A DNA stretch of 55,029 bases. It comes from Erwinia typographi. GTDB taxonomy: Bacteria > Pseudomonadota > Gammaproteobacteria > Enterobacterales > Enterobacteriaceae. Shown piece by piece: positions 16,855 through 27,377 of the stretch. The stretch is taken from assembly GCF_000773975.1 (NCBI RefSeq), contig NZ_JRUQ01000012.1, positions 1 to 55,029 on the forward strand, in the 5' to 3' direction. Each line of letters begins with the position of its first letter. Position 1 is the first letter of the stretch. Below the pieces are notes generated by a model. It ran no database searches. It saw nothing but the letters and a program-made list of their open reading frames with translations, and was not told the DNA's origin. The position numbers were made by a program, and so were the translations under genes.

Positions 16855-18327
16855 ATGGCCGAAGCCTATATTCAGCAACCTGACGAACCGGTTTTCGGGC
16901 AAACCCGTCTGACCCGCGCCGTTTCTCCGCTGGTGGAGGAGCATCCCGAACACAGCGGGATCTATCCGTTGGAAGAGGGGCTGGATGCGTTTGCCGCCCG
17001 ATATCTGCTGATGACCATGGCGGAACATACGCTGGATATTCAGTACTACATCTGGCAGAACGACATGTCCGGTCGTCTGCTATTCAGCGCAATGCTTGAG
17101 GCTGCCGGACGCGGGGTGAAAGTGCGCCTGCTGCTGGATGACAATAATACTCAGGGCCTGGACCCGACGCTAAGCCAGCTCAGCAGGCACGAAAATATCG
17201 AAATCCGGCTGTTTAATGCCTTTTCGTTTCGCACGCTGAGAGCGCTCGGCTATCTCACCGACTTTGCCAGGCTCAATCGGCGGATGCACAACAAAAGTTT
17301 CACCGTTGACGGGGAAGCCACCATTGTGGGCGGACGGAACGTGGGCGATGAGTACTTTGGCGCGGGCGAAGAGCCGCTGTTTTCCGATCTCGACGTGCTG
17401 GCCATCGGGCCGGTCGTGGCGGAAGTCACGAAAGATTTTGAACGCTACTGGAACAGCCGGGCGGTTGAACCGTTCAGCAAGGTCGTCGAGCTTGATGAGC
17501 AGCAGGCGCATTCTGCCGTCTCGCTGCCGGAGGCCTGGCAAAGCGACCCTCAGGTGGCGCGTTACCTGGAGCGTATTCACGCTTCAGCCTTTGTCACCCA
17601 GCTGGAGTCGGGCGATCTACCGCTGATCTGGGCGCAGACTCGCCTGTTGAGCGACGATCCCCGCAAAGGCCTGGGCCGCGCCAAAGCCGCTTCGCTTCTG
17701 CCGCAGCGTTTGCTGGAGGTGGTTGGTCAGCCGCAGTCGCAGTTCGATATTATCTCCGCCTACTTTGTGCCTACCCGTGCTGGCGTGGCGCAGCTGCTGG
17801 CGCTGGTCAGGAAGGGGGTGAAGATCGCCATTCTGACCAATTCTTTGGCGGCGAATGACGTTTCCGTGGTGCACGCGGGATACGCAAAATGGCGCAAGAA
17901 GCTGCTGCGCCACGGTATCACGCTGTATGAACTTAAGCCCCATTCGGACAGTCGCGACGCGCCACATGACCGTGGCCTCACCGGCAATTCTGGCTCCAGC
18001 CTGCACGCCAAAACCTTCAGCGTCGACAATGAGAAGGTATTTATTGGATCGTTCAATTTCGACCCGCGTTCGGCGATGCTGAATACCGAAATGGGTTTTG
18101 TGATTGAAAGCGAGTCGCTGGCCAGCGGCATTCATCAGCGGTTTATCAGCAGTATGCGCGACCGGGCCTGGACTTTGCGTCTGGACAAGTGGGGCAGAGT
18201 GAACTGGATTGAGTATCCTGGCGAAGGGGAAAAAGAAAAGGTGCATAAGCATGAACCGCGCACCCGCTTTATGCAGCGTCTGCTGGTGCGTCTGGTCTGG
18301 CGGCTGCCTGTCGAGTGGCTGTTGTAA
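16855..18327 (+). CDS. clsC: Cardiolipin synthase C
   Basis: A 490-residue phospholipase D-superfamily protein with two HKD motifs: H145-x-K147 (HNKSFTVDG, followed by GGRN) and H384-x-K386 (HAKTFSVDN, followed by GSFNFDPRS). Cardiolipin synthases of this type join phosphatidyl groups at the inner membrane; E. coli ClsC uses phosphatidylethanolamine as donor with phosphatidylglycerol. Position next to convergent opgC matches E. coli ymdC/clsC. The E. coli partner gene ymdB, which lies just upstream there, is absent here and replaced by the divergent glycosidase-like gene. AAGGA precedes the ATG at good spacing. Confidence 0.88.
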   Translation: MAEAYIQQPDEPVFGQTRLTRAVSPLVEEHPEHSGIYPLEEGLDAFAARYLLMTMAEHTLDIQYYIWQNDMSGRLLFSAMLEAAGRGVKVRLLLDDNNTQGLDPTLSQLSRHENIEIRLFNAFSFRTLRALGYLTDFARLNRRMHNKSFTVDGEATIVGGRNVGDEYFGAGEEPLFSDLDVLAIGPVVAEVTKDFERYWNSRAVEPFSKVVELDEQQAHSAVSLPEAWQSDPQVARYLERIHASAFVTQLESGDLPLIWAQTRLLSDDPRKGLGRAKAASLLPQRLLEVVGQPQSQFDIISAYFVPTRAGVAQLLALVRKGVKIAILTNSLAANDVSVVHAGYAKWRKKLLRHGITLYELKPHSDSRDAPHDRGLTGNSGSSLHAKTFSVDNEKVFIGSFNFDPRSAMLNTEMGFVIESESLASGIHQRFISSMRDRAWTLRLDKWGRVNWIEYPGEGEKEKVHKHEPRTRFMQRLLVRLVWRLPVEWLL

Positions 18328-18335
18328 ATCCCTTG

Positions 18336-18363
18336 CCGCCCGTTCAGATGGCTGAACGGGCGG
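18336..18363. terminator. Hairpin between convergent clsC and opgC
   Basis: A perfect 12-base-pair inverted repeat (CCGCCCGTTCAG / CTGAACGGGCGG, loop ATGG) lies nine bases after clsC and ten bases from the opgC end. Short T-rich flanks on the minus side suggest it ends transcription from both sides. Confidence 0.75.
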
Positions 18364-18372
18364 GGACTTCAG

Positions 18373-19503
18373 TCAGGTTCTGCGCTGGGGCTTTCCTGAG
18401 AACAGGAAGCGCAGGAAAGGAATGCGCAGATGGATTTCGTAAAGAATAAACGCGATGCCAAACACGAAGAACAGCCCCGCAAAGAAGCCCACGCTGTTAT
18501 TGCTGATATCGGGAACGAAGAGAATGCCAAACAAAATCGTCAGCGGGTGGTGCACCAGGTAGATAAACAGCGAGGCATTGACCAGGTAGGTTACGCGCGG
18601 CGAGTGCGAGTTAAGCAGACGATGCCCCAGTGAGAACACCACGTTCACCATCCACAGCCCCATCAGCATTGACACTACCGTATCGATCTCATACAGCCAG
18701 CCTTCGCCTTTGTTCCAGGTCTGATTGGCTACGTAGGCGATAAACGCCAGCGCCGATCCGATAAACGTCCAGGCAACGGGCTTCACAAACAGCGCCTTAA
18801 TAGCTGGATATTTCCAGGCCATCGCGCCCAGCACAAAGAAAGGCAGGAAGAACAGCGATTGCATCACCGCAAAGTTGAACAGGCCGTCGCCCAGCAGCAG
18901 GGGCTGATAAATAAACAGCAGGCGGCGAATGACTCCCCAGATCAGGCTGCAAAGCAGGATGGCGAGGGTCAGTTTACCCCACGTCAGGTCGGAATAGTCT
19001 GTTTTTGCACGCCTGCCGTCGCGCAGTTTTTTAAAGATCCACAGGCCGGCAACGGTCAGCACGATCAGCACCAGCAGGAACCACAGGTGGGAAATTAAAT
19101 TCCACGCGATAGCATTAAATTTTTGATAGAAGCTGAAGTTATGCCAGTCGCCAATCTTGCTGGTCCAGGCTTTGATCATAAAAAATTGCGGCAGCGTGAG
19201 CAGCGGGATCGCCGCCAGCATAGGGATGCCGAGACGCTCAAGCCTGACTTTCAGCCAGCGTTTTGAGCTGTACCGCAGATAGAGCATGTAGGAAAAATAG
19301 CCGGAAATGACGAAAAAGACCTGCATACGAAAGGCATGAATAAAATCATTTAAAAGCGTCAGCCATTCGGAAGGAGCAGGGCTGTTAACGGTCCAGGACT
19401 GTGTGGAATAAATCAGGGAAACGTGAAAGGGCACGCCCAACAGCATTAAATATGCCCTGATTGAATCAAAAAAATACTCTCTTTCCTGTGTTTTATTCGT
19501 CAT
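18373..19503 (-). CDS. opgC: Glucans biosynthesis protein C (OPG succinyltransferase)
   Basis: A 376-residue membrane acyltransferase with about ten predicted helices, beginning [20 protein letters not shown], the conserved opening of the acyltransferase-3 family. OpgC adds succinyl groups to osmoregulated periplasmic glucans. [21 protein letters not shown] and VYLVHHP-like segments match the E. coli protein. A second ATG six bases upstream (19509) is possible, but the one at 19503 has GGAT at the right distance and gives the E. coli N-terminus. It is divergent from opgGH. Confidence 0.9.
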   Translation of the reverse strand: MTNKTQEREYFFDSIRAYLMLLGVPFHVSLIYSTQSWTVNSPAPSEWLTLLNDFIHAFRMQVFFVISGYFSYMLYLRYSSKRWLKVRLERLGIPMLAAIPLLTLPQFFMIKAWTSKIGDWHNFSFYQKFNAIAWNLISHLWFLLVLIVLTVAGLWIFKKLRDGRRAKTDYSDLTWGKLTLAILLCSLIWGVIRRLLFIYQPLLLGDGLFNFAVMQSLFFLPFFVLGAMAWKYPAIKALFVKPVAWTFIGSALAFIAYVANQTWNKGEGWLYEIDTVVSMLMGLWMVNVVFSLGHRLLNSHSPRVTYLVNASLFIYLVHHPLTILFGILFVPDISNNSVGFFAGLFFVFGIAFILYEIHLRIPFLRFLFSGKPQRRT

Positions 19504-19755
19504 AATCATCCAATATTCAACAGGTTATCGCAATGGCTCACCCTGAGCCACGCTAAAGCTTTACGCTCACTTTAGGGGACAAACGGCGGGTATACTATCA
19601 GGGTAATCTGTATCCGCTAAGCATTTGAGAATAGGGCGCTTAAGGCTGAGGCCAACAGGAACTAAATTATTGTCGCGCTGTCGGAATGCAGAATAATCCA
19701 TTAAGATGGATGGGATTGATTTAAGCACACGAAAGGGGGGGATGTGCTGATTAAA

Positions 19756-21312
19756 ATGAAAAACAAGCCACAACGAATGAAATTGCGCTGGCTTGGCGTA
19801 TCGGTTTTGCTGTCGATGTATGCCAGCTCAAGCTGGGCTTTCAGCATTGATGATGTAGCAAAACAGGCTAAAGATTTGGCAGGGAAAGGGTATGAGGCAC
19901 CGAAAAGCAATTTGCCATCCCAACTGCGCGAGATGAAGTATGCCGATTACCAACAGATTCAGTTCAATCGTGATAAAGCCTATTGGAGTAAGCTTAAGAC
20001 CCCATTCAAGCTTGAGTTTTATCATCAGGGAATGTACTTCGACACGCCGGTTCAGGTGAATGAAGTCACCGCCTCTACCGTCCGACAGATTAAGTATTCG
20101 CCTGACTACTTTAACTTCGGCAACGTTAAGCATGATGCGGAAACCGTGAAAAACCTCGGCTTTGCCGGTTTTAAGGTGCTGTTCCCGCTCAACAGCAAAA
20201 ACAAAAAAGATGACGAGATCGGCAGCTTCCTTGGCGCAAGCTATTTTCGCGTGATCGGCGCAGGCCAGGTTTACGGTCTCTCTTCTCGTGGTCTGGCAAT
20301 TGACACCGCGCTGCCTTCTGGCGAAGAGTTCCCACGCTTTAAAACGTTCTGGATTGAACGTCCAAAACCGTCTGACAAGCATCTGGTGATCTATGCGCTG
20401 CTGGATTCGCCACGGGCAACGGGGGCGTATCGCTTCCTGATTACCCCAGGTAAAGACAGCACGGTCGACGTGCAGTCTAAAGTTTACCTGCGCGACAAAG
20501 TGGGCAAGCTGGGCGTCGCGCCGCTGACCAGCATGTTCCTGTTTGGGCCGAACCAACCTTCGCCTAACGTGAACTTCCGTCCGCAGCTGCATGACTCAAA
20601 CGGTCTGTCGATCCACGCTGGCAACGGCGAATGGATCTGGCGTCCGCTTAATAACCCGAAACATCTGGCGGTCAGCACCTTTACCGTCGAAAATCCGAAA
20701 GGCTTCGGCTTGTTGCAGCGCGGGCGTGACTTCGATCAGTACCAGGACCTGGACGATCGTTACGATCTCCGGCCGAGCGGCTGGATCGAACCGCAGGGTG
20801 ACTGGGGTAAAGGCCGCGTAGAGCTGGTCGAAATCCCAACGGCGGATGAGACCAACGACAACATCGTGGCCTTCTGGACGCCGGAAAACCTGCCGGACCC
20901 TGGCAAAGAGATGAACTTTAAATACCGTCTGCACTTCACCCGCGACGAGAACCAGCTGCATTCGCCGGAGATGGCCTATGTGAAAGACACGCTGCGTTCA
21001 ACCGGCGACGTGAAGCAGTCCAACCTGGTGCGCCAGCCTGACGGCACGGTGGCCTTTGTGGTGGACTTCACCGGTCAGGAGATGAGCAAGCTGCCGGATA
21101 ATACGCCGGTAACGCCTCAGGTCAGCATCGGCAATAACGGTGAGCTGGTGGAAAACAGCGTGCGTTACAATCCGGTGACCAAAGGCTGGCGTCTGGTGAT
21201 GCGTTTACGTATCAAAGACAACAAGCAGCCAACCGAGATGCGTGCCGCGCTGATGAACGGTGATAAGACGCTGACAGAAACCTGGAGCTATCAGTTGCCT
21301 GCCAATGAATAA
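19756..21312 (+). CDS. opgG: Periplasmic glucan biosynthesis protein G
   Basis: A 518-residue exported protein, very similar to E. coli OpgG along its length ([58 protein letters not shown] at the end). It acts in the periplasm on the beta-1,2 glucan backbone to form branched osmoregulated glucans. Possible starts are GTG 19744, ATG 19756 and ATG 19777; the last aligns best with E. coli, the middle gives a longer basic signal peptide, and none has a well-spaced ribosome binding site. Cleavage is expected after SSSWA. A TATACT hexamer at 19591 could be the promoter -10. It overlaps opgH by eight bases. Confidence 0.9.
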   Translation: MKNKPQRMKLRWLGVSVLLSMYASSSWAFSIDDVAKQAKDLAGKGYEAPKSNLPSQLREMKYADYQQIQFNRDKAYWSKLKTPFKLEFYHQGMYFDTPVQVNEVTASTVRQIKYSPDYFNFGNVKHDAETVKNLGFAGFKVLFPLNSKNKKDDEIGSFLGASYFRVIGAGQVYGLSSRGLAIDTALPSGEEFPRFKTFWIERPKPSDKHLVIYALLDSPRATGAYRFLITPGKDSTVDVQSKVYLRDKVGKLGVAPLTSMFLFGPNQPSPNVNFRPQLHDSNGLSIHAGNGEWIWRPLNNPKHLAVSTFTVENPKGFGLLQRGRDFDQYQDLDDRYDLRPSGWIEPQGDWGKGRVELVEIPTADETNDNIVAFWTPENLPDPGKEMNFKYRLHFTRDENQLHSPEMAYVKDTLRSTGDVKQSNLVRQPDGTVAFVVDFTGQEMSKLPDNTPVTPQVSIGNNGELVENSVRYNPVTKGWRLVMRLRIKDNKQPTEMRAALMNGDKTLTETWSYQLPANE

Positions 21313-23866
21313 GTCTACTGTTGTACCCACTGACTATATCGATGCGCTGCCCCTTTCCCCAGAGCGGAAAGGGGCGCTGCGTGAAACGCTGCCTGAACAG
21401 CCTGATGAGGCGTTCAGCCAGCTACACCAGTCGCTTGCTGAGGGCGGTCCGGTAGAGTGTCGTCCTGACGATGCGCCGCTGGAGTCGGTCAAATCGCGTA
21501 TTGAAATGAGCTGGCCAGATTCGCTGGGCCCGAATGGGGAGCAGTTCGGCACTGACGAACTCGACCGCACCACGCTGAAAGCCATGCCTCGCCATACCCG
21601 CTCTTCCATGTATCCGGAAGCCTGGCGCACCAACCCGGTTGCGCGCGCCTGGGATTCCGTTCGCGGCCGTAAAACCACGCCTCGCTTTGACACTGCTGAA
21701 GAGCAGAAGCAGGAAGATAAGTGGCGTCACGTCGGCTCGATTCGTCGCTACATTCTGCTGCTGCTGACCATTGCGCAGACCGTGGTGGCGACCTGGTACA
21801 TGAAGACCATTCTGCCTTATCAGGGCTGGGCGCTGATCGATCCGATGGATATGATCAACCAGAACTGGCAGCAGTCGGCGCTGCAACTCCTGCCTTACAT
21901 TCTGCAAACCGGGATTCTGTTCCTGTTCGCGGTGCTGTTCTGCTGGGTCTCCGCCGGCTTCTGGACGGCGCTGATGGGCTTCCTGCAATTGATGATCGGC
22001 AAGGACAAGTACAGTATTTCCTATGGTCTGACCGGCAACGAGCCGATCAACCCGGAACACCGTACCGCGCTGATCATGCCGATCTGTAACGAAGATGTGG
22101 AACGCGTCTTCGCCGGTCTGCGCGCAACCTGGGAGTCGGTGGTAAGAACGGGCGAACAGCAGAATTTTGACGTCTACGTTCTGAGCGACAGCTACAACCC
22201 CGATATCGCCCTGGCGGAGCAGAAAGCCTGGATGGAGCTGGTCCGTGACGTGGGTGGAGAAGGGCGTATTTTCTATCGTCGTCGTCGTCGCCGCGTGAAG
22301 CGTAAAAGCGGTAACATTGATGACTTCTGCCGCCGTTGGGGCAGCCAGTACAGCTACATGGTGGTGCTGGATGCGGACAGCGTCATGAGCGGCGACTGTC
22401 TTACCGGCCTGGTGCGGATGATGGAAGCCAACCCGAACGCCGGGATTATTCAGTCTTCGCCTAAAGCGTCAGGTATGGATACGCTGTATGCCCGCTGTCA
22501 GCAGTTTGCAACCCGCGTATACGGTCCGCTGTTTACCGCAGGTCTGCACTTCTGGCAACTGGGTGAGTCCCACTACTGGGGGCATAACGCCATCATTCGC
22601 GTGGCGCCGTTTATCGAGCACTGTGCGCTGGCGCCGCTGCCGGGTGAGGGCTCCTTTGCGGGCTCGATCCTCTCCCACGACTTCGTGGAAGCGGCGCTGA
22701 TGCGCCGTGCGGGCTGGGGTGTGTGGATTGCTTACGACCTGCCGGGCTCTTATGAAGAGCTGCCGCCAAATCTGCTGGACGAGCTGAAGCGCGACCGCCG
22801 CTGGTGTCACGGTAACCTGATGAACTTCCGCCTGTTCCTGGTGAAAGGTATGCACCCGGTGCACCGTGCCGTGTTCCTGACCGGGGTGATGTCCTATCTG
22901 TCTGCGCCGCTGTGGTTTATGTTCCTGGCCCTGTCAACGGCGTTGCAGGTGGTGCATACGCTAATGGAGCCGCAGTACTTCCTGCAGCCCCGGCAGCTTT
23001 TCCCGGTGTGGCCGCAGTGGCGTCCTGAGCTGGCGATAGCGCTGTTCTCCACCACGATGGTGCTGCTGTTCCTGCCGAAGCTGCTCAGCATTATGCTGGT
23101 CTGGTTCAAAGGCGCGAAACCTTACGGCGGCGTGATTCGCGTGACCGTTTCGCTGTTCCTTGAGATGCTGTTCTCGGTGCTGCTGGCGCCGGTACGGATG
23201 CTGTTCCATACGGTATTCGTAGTCAGCGCCTTCCTCGGCTGGGAAGTGGTGTGGAACTCTCCTCAGCGTGATGATGACGCGACACCCTGGAGTGAAGCGT
23301 TTAAGCGTCACGGTTCGCAGATGGCTCTGGGTATCGTTTGGGCCGCCGGGATGGGCTGGCTTGACCTGAACTTCCTGTGGTGGCTGGCGCCGATCGTCTT
23401 CTCGCTGATCCTGTCGCCGTTCGTGTCGGTGTTCTCAAGCCGTTCCACCACGGGTAACGCTTCTAAGCGCGCCAGGTTGTTCCTGATCCCGGAAGAGTTT
23501 TCGCCGCCGAAAGAGCTGGTGGATACCGATCGCTATGTCGTGGTGAACCGTGAACGCGCGCTGAAAGACGGCTTTATGCACGCGCTGTTCAACCCGTCGT
23601 TTAACGCGCTGGCCAGCGCGATGGCGACCTCACGCCACCTGAAAAGCGATGTGCTGGAGTATGCCCGCGATCGTCAGGTCGATCAGGCACTGAGCGAATC
23701 ACCGGCTAAACTGGACCGCGATCGTCGCCTGGCGCTGATTAGTGACCCTGTCACGTTGTCGCGGATCCATTATCGCCTGTGGCAACATGCCGATAAATAT
23801 CATGACTGGTTCGATTACTATAACTCGTTGAAAATTAACCCTAAGGCGATTCAGACAGAGAAATAA
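21305..23866 (+). CDS. opgH: Osmoregulated glucan glucosyltransferase H
   Basis: An 853-residue inner-membrane GT2 enzyme that polymerises glucose from UDP-glucose into the linear glucan and passes it to the periplasm; in E. coli it also links UDP-glucose level to cell size through FtsZ. A long cytoplasmic N-terminus (about 140 residues) precedes two helices, then the catalytic domain with DADSVMSGD and the acceptor motif RDRRWCHGN, then six or so further helices. The start ATGAATAA overlaps the opgG stop, so the pair is coupled. A strong terminator follows. Confidence 0.93.
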   Translation: MNKSTVVPTDYIDALPLSPERKGALRETLPEQPDEAFSQLHQSLAEGGPVECRPDDAPLESVKSRIEMSWPDSLGPNGEQFGTDELDRTTLKAMPRHTRSSMYPEAWRTNPVARAWDSVRGRKTTPRFDTAEEQKQEDKWRHVGSIRRYILLLLTIAQTVVATWYMKTILPYQGWALIDPMDMINQNWQQSALQLLPYILQTGILFLFAVLFCWVSAGFWTALMGFLQLMIGKDKYSISYGLTGNEPINPEHRTALIMPICNEDVERVFAGLRATWESVVRTGEQQNFDVYVLSDSYNPDIALAEQKAWMELVRDVGGEGRIFYRRRRRRVKRKSGNIDDFCRRWGSQYSYMVVLDADSVMSGDCLTGLVRMMEANPNAGIIQSSPKASGMDTLYARCQQFATRVYGPLFTAGLHFWQLGESHYWGHNAIIRVAPFIEHCALAPLPGEGSFAGSILSHDFVEAALMRRAGWGVWIAYDLPGSYEELPPNLLDELKRDRRWCHGNLMNFRLFLVKGMHPVHRAVFLTGVMSYLSAPLWFMFLALSTALQVVHTLMEPQYFLQPRQLFPVWPQWRPELAIALFSTTMVLLFLPKLLSIMLVWFKGAKPYGGVIRVTVSLFLEMLFSVLLAPVRMLFHTVFVVSAFLGWEVVWNSPQRDDDATPWSEAFKRHGSQMALGIVWAAGMGWLDLNFLWWLAPIVFSLILSPFVSVFSSRSTTGNASKRARLFLIPEEFSPPKELVDTDRYVVVNRERALKDGFMHALFNPSFNALASAMATSRHLKSDVLEYARDRQVDQALSESPAKLDRDRRLALISDPVTLSRIHYRLWQHADKYHDWFDYYNSLKINPKAIQTEK

Positions 23867-23884
23867 CTTAAGCCTGAAGCGCAG

Positions 23885-23917
23885 AAAGGCCGGGAATGAC
23901 TTCCCGGCCTTTTTTTT
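23885..23917 (+). terminator. Rho-independent terminator of opgGH
   Basis: A perfect 12-base-pair stem (AAAGGCCGGGAA / TTCCCGGCCTTT, loop TGAC) is followed by an uninterrupted T run, 18 bases after opgH. Confidence 0.92.
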
Positions 23918-24027
23918 ATCTCCGCCGCCTGAGGGGGCTGCCTTACCAAATCCTTACGCAAGTTTTGCGCATTTTCCCAGCAGAAACCCGCTGGTTTACA
24001 CTACAATGGCGCGTTTCATTTAGCTGA

Positions 24028-24279
24028 ATGGTAATTATGATCAAATTCATTTCTCGCGGCCTGCTGGCAGGCCTCATCGCACTGCTGCTGAGCGGTTGCG
24101 GCAGCATCATCAGCCGCACGGTGCCGGGCCAGGGACACGGTAACCAGTTTTATCCTGGCGTACAGTGGGACGTTCGCGACACGGCGTGGCGATTCCTGAC
24201 CATTATCGATCTGCCGTTGTCGTTGGTGGTGGATACGCTGCTGCTGCCGGTAGACGCGCACCATGGCCCTTATGAGTAA
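24028..24279 (+). CDS. yceK: YceK-type lipoprotein
   Basis: A small lipoprotein of 83 residues (80 if the ATG at 24037 is used; both lack a strong ribosome binding site). The lipobox LLSGC puts the lipidated cysteine at C24, followed by GSIISRTVPGQGHG and ending DTLLLPVDAHHGPYE, as in E. coli YceK (DUF1375). The repeated occurrence of this family next to opgGH supports the call. Function is unknown. Its stop lies in the first arm of a bidirectional hairpin shared with convergent msyB. Confidence 0.85.
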   Translation: MVIMIKFISRGLLAGLIALLLSGCGSIISRTVPGQGHGNQFYPGVQWDVRDTAWRFLTIIDLPLSLVVDTLLLPVDAHHGPYE

Positions 24280-24306
24280 CAGCCCGGCTGAATGAGCCGG
24301 GCTGTT
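24278..24306. terminator. Bidirectional hairpin between yceK and msyB
   Basis: A perfect 12-base-pair stem, AACAGCCCGGCT / AGCCGGGCTGTT with loop GAATG, starts inside the yceK stop codon and lies 27 bases beyond the msyB end. Confidence 0.78.
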
Positions 24307-24333
24307 TACGGGGGGAGATTGCTGGTTCAGGAG

Positions 24334-24732
24334 TCAGTCATAGCGATCGGAATCGCTATTATCGTCTTCCCACTCCTCTGCCGCGGCTTTACCTTCTTCG
24401 CTTTCCGTCGGCGGCTCAAGCTGAAACTCACCGTCATCCCACTCGTGCAGCGTATTTTCCGGTAGCCACTCCTGACGCAGTTCAATCTCGTCAAAATCGT
24501 CGTCAAAGATAGCCTGCGCCGCTTCGCCACCGCGCAGGGACAGACACTCCCCCTCGTCGCCCTCGTTGGCGAAAAATTCGGCCTGCCACATGATATCACC
24601 GTCCTGCATCACGTATTTTTGCAGGTTGAACTGGCCAACTGACGCTTCATCCTCTTCCATCTCTGGGTTAGCCGCCAGGAACTCTTCCCGTGCGGCATCG
24701 ATGGCCTCTTCCAGCGTTGCGTACATGCTCAT
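24334..24732 (-). CDS. msyB: Acidic protein MsyB
   Basis: A 132-residue, very acidic cytoplasmic protein. MYATLEEAIDAAREEFLAANPE and QDGDIMWQAEFFANEGDEGECL are nearly those of E. coli MsyB; the C-terminal tail (EEWEDDNSDSD) is longer than in E. coli (124 residues). E. coli msyB was found as a multicopy suppressor of secY and secA defects; its normal role is unknown. Of three candidate starts (24744, 24732, 24726), 24732 is preferred because GGAG sits six bases upstream. It is downstream of mdtG on the same strand with a 162-base gap. Confidence 0.88.
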   Translation of the reverse strand: MSMYATLEEAIDAAREEFLAANPEMEEDEASVGQFNLQKYVMQDGDIMWQAEFFANEGDEGECLSLRGGEAAQAIFDDDFDEIELRQEWLPENTLHEWDDGEFQLEPPTESEEGKAAAEEWEDDNSDSDRYD

Positions 24733-24894
24733 TGGGGTCTCCATAACAACGGTTTCAGGTTTTAAAAAGAATAGTCGAAGATTGTCGAAGGAAAGGGAAA
24801 AAAAAGAAAAGTTGTTTAGGTAATTATTTCATTGGGTTACTGAGGTCGAACGCAGAAACCGGGCCGGGAATGCGCGGAAAAGCAGGCGACAGGG

Positions 24895-26130
24895 TTATTC
24901 ATCAAGCATACTGCTGCGGTCAACCCGGCGGCGCAGACTGATCCACGAGTAGAGGGCATTAAACAGCACCACGCAGGCGGTGACGACAAACACGGCGCGA
25001 AATCCCCAGTGGGCAGAAACGGCTGCGCCCATCAGTGGTCCGGTCACGTTACCAATATCTCTGAAAGACTGGTTATAGCTGAAGATCCGCCCGGCAACCT
25101 TGTTGCTGGCGTTGTAAATCAGCAGCGTCTGTACGGCTGGCAGCAGTGCGCCATCGGCCGCGCCAAGCAGAAAACGTAAAATACCGAGCTGAAGGGGATT
25201 CTGTACCAGCGACATCGGCAGCAACAGCAGTGCCGACACCAGCAGCATCGCAACCAGAATGCGCTCTGGCCCAATGCGATCGCCAAGCTTGCCTAATCGG
25301 GGGGCGCTGATCAGTGCTGCCACGCCGGGAACGGAGGCGATCAGGCCGCTGACAAAGGCCAGGTTCTGGATATCGCCCGCCAGATCCCGCACGTACAGCG
25401 TCAGGATTGGCGCAATGGAGCCGGTTGCAACCTGAATAATCAGCGTGGTGACAAACAGTGTCAGCACCAGCCTGGGGTTCTTCAGCGTGGTGAAGACCTG
25501 ATAGGCCCGCAGCATGTCTTTTTTCTGCACCGGAATAAACGTCTCACGAACGGCAAACAGCGTCATCACAAAGCAGATAAACAGCACGGCGGCGGTGATG
25601 AAAAATACCGGGCGCAGACCAAAGCTGTCCGCCAGCAGGCCGCCAATTAATGGCCCAATCAGTGCGCCGCTGACGGCGCCGGTAGAGAGCCAGCCAAGCG
25701 CCCAGCCGCTTTTATTCCGCGGCACCTGCGTGGCAATCAGCGCGTTGGCATTGGGCACGAAGCCGCCCAGCAGTCCCAGCAGCGCCCGTAGCACCAGAAA
25801 TTGCCAGATACTGGTTGCCAGTCCCATCAGCAGCATGACGATCGCCATACCGAGCGCGGAGCGCAGCAGCATAATCTTTCTGCCTTTGCGATCGGCGAGA
25901 CCACCCCAGAAGGGCGAGGCAACCGCAGAAAACAGAAAGGTAATGCTGAAGACCAGGCCTGACCACAGGTTCAGCTCGTGGGGATCGGTCACGCCGAGCA
26001 GTTCGACATACAGCGGAAGAAAGGGCATGACCAGGCTGAAGGCGATACCAGTCAGAAAGCAGCCGCACCAGGCGACAAACAGATTTTTTTGCCAGTTGAT
26101 CAGAGGAGGCGAAACGTCAGCAGTAGCCAT
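24895..26130 (-). CDS. mdtG: Multidrug efflux MFS transporter MdtG
   Basis: A 411-residue major facilitator with twelve predicted helices. The motif-A loop [20 protein letters not shown] and the repeat counterpart [15 protein letters not shown] are typical of DHA1 drug antiporters, and [23 protein letters not shown] matches E. coli MdtG. The E. coli protein raises resistance to fosfomycin and deoxycholate and belongs to the MarA/SoxS/Rob regulon. Here a SlyA-like palindrome lies 44-55 bases upstream of the start. The ribosome binding site (CAGG) is modest. Confidence 0.92.
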   Translation of the reverse strand: MATADVSPPLINWQKNLFVAWCGCFLTGIAFSLVMPFLPLYVELLGVTDPHELNLWSGLVFSITFLFSAVASPFWGGLADRKGRKIMLLRSALGMAIVMLLMGLATSIWQFLVLRALLGLLGGFVPNANALIATQVPRNKSGWALGWLSTGAVSGALIGPLIGGLLADSFGLRPVFFITAAVLFICFVMTLFAVRETFIPVQKKDMLRAYQVFTTLKNPRLVLTLFVTTLIIQVATGSIAPILTLYVRDLAGDIQNLAFVSGLIASVPGVAALISAPRLGKLGDRIGPERILVAMLLVSALLLLPMSLVQNPLQLGILRFLLGAADGALLPAVQTLLIYNASNKVAGRIFSYNQSFRDIGNVTGPLMGAAVSAHWGFRAVFVVTACVVLFNALYSWISLRRRVDRSSMLDE

Positions 26131-26173
26131 AGCGTGGTGATTGACCTGTAGGGTATCGGAAATAATTTTATTA

Positions 26174-26185
26174 TTAGCAGGCTAA
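26174..26185 (-). promoter_or_regulatory. SlyA-like operator at the mdtG promoter
   Basis: TTAGCAGGCTAA differs at one base from the SlyA consensus TTAGCAAGCTAA. On the minus strand it abuts a CATAAT hexamer (26190-26185) that could be the mdtG -10, so a bound MarR/SlyA-family protein would control access. A site by sequence only. Confidence 0.5.
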
Positions 26186-26258
26186 TTATGCGCTCAAATT
26201 CGCCAGCTGAACAGGGCGGCAGCTGAAAATCAGTAAAAATGAAAAGGAGTTTTAGTTT

Positions 26259-26287
26259 GCTGGCGGGCAGCGAAACGGCTCGCCAGC
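26259..26287 (-). terminator. Possible terminator after lpxL
   Basis: GCTGGCG and CGCCAGC form a seven-base-pair stem with a smaller inner hairpin, starting nine bases beyond the lpxL stop. The downstream strand lacks a long T run, so efficiency is doubtful. Confidence 0.4.
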
Positions 26288-26295
26288 GGGAGGAA

Positions 26296-27216
26296 TTAAT
26301 AGTAGGAGGGTTCGCCTGGCGGCCGGGTTTTAAAGCGACGATGAAGCCACATATACTGCTCAGGTGCCATCAGGACGCCGTGCTCCACGACCTTATTTAT
26401 TCTGGCCGCCGTTGCCGCCTCGTTATCCAGCGGCACCGCTTGCTCTTCCGGCAGGATCACCATCTCGTAGCCTTTACCGTGCGGCAAGCGGCGCGGGACG
26501 AAAGGGATGACGGCGGGTTGGCCGCTGCGAATCAGCAAATAGCTGCCTTTGGTCGACGCGGCTTTTTCGACCCCGAAGAAGGGCACAAAAACGCTGCTTT
26601 TCGGGCCATAATCATGGTCCGGCGCGTACCAGATGATATCGCCGTTTTTCAACGCGCGGATCATTCCCTTCAGGTCTTTACGATCCAGCATGCTTTTGTT
26701 GGAGCGCATACGCCCCCAGGTTTGCAGCCAGTCCAGCAGCGCATTGTCGTTAGGGCGGTAAACACCGATGCCGGGGTTATAAATGCCGAAGATGCGGGCG
26801 CCCAGCTCCAGGGTTAAAAAATGCATGCCAATCAGCAACACGCCCTTGCCTTCGCGGTGAGCCTTATCGATGTGCTCAAGCCCGCTGACGTGGAACCACT
26901 TGCGGATGCGCCAGTCGGGCCAGAACCAGGCCATGCCGGTCTCAATCAGCCCCATGCCGACCGATTCGAAATTGCGCACCACCATTGCCTCACGCTCCGC
27001 TTCCGGCATGGTGGGGAAGCACAGTTCCAGATTGCGGTGAGCTACTTCTACCCGGCGGCGAATAAAACGCATCGACAGGCGACCCAGGCCACAGCCGAGA
27101 TGATAAAGCACCGGATAGGGCAGCAGAACCAGCAGGTACAGAAAACCGATACCCAACCAGGTAAACCAATAACGAGGATGCAACAACGCTCGCGTAAATT
27201 GAGGCAGCTGAGTCAT
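26296..27216 (-). CDS. lpxL: Kdo2-lipid IV(A) lauroyltransferase
   Basis: A 306-residue inner-membrane acyltransferase, the same length as E. coli LpxL. It transfers laurate to Kdo2-lipid IVA in late lipid A assembly. The catalytic HX4E is at H132-E137 (GMHFLTLE), and [24 protein letters not shown] with KTRP near the end are conserved. An upstream in-frame ATG (27246) would add ten residues; 27216 has GGAA well placed and matches the family. It lies between mdtG and an ene-reductase gene on the same strand. Confidence 0.93.
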   Translation of the reverse strand: MTQLPQFTRALLHPRYWFTWLGIGFLYLLVLLPYPVLYHLGCGLGRLSMRFIRRRVEVAHRNLELCFPTMPEAEREAMVVRNFESVGMGLIETGMAWFWPDWRIRKWFHVSGLEHIDKAHREGKGVLLIGMHFLTLELGARIFGIYNPGIGVYRPNDNALLDWLQTWGRMRSNKSMLDRKDLKGMIRALKNGDIIWYAPDHDYGPKSSVFVPFFGVEKAASTKGSYLLIRSGQPAVIPFVPRRLPHGKGYEMVILPEEQAVPLDNEAATAARINKVVEHGVLMAPEQYMWLHRRFKTRPPGEPSYY

Positions 27217-27377
27217 GAGTTTCCAGATCGCAAAAAAGGGCATCATTATGCTGCCCGTGATTTTTTATTTATGGCCTATTGTGCCATTTTTCGGCCACAA
27301 ACTGAAACAACCCGCTGTGCTGTGGTGCTTTTTTGTCGCCGCCAGGCTGAATACTGGCCGCGACGACCTCATCCGGC

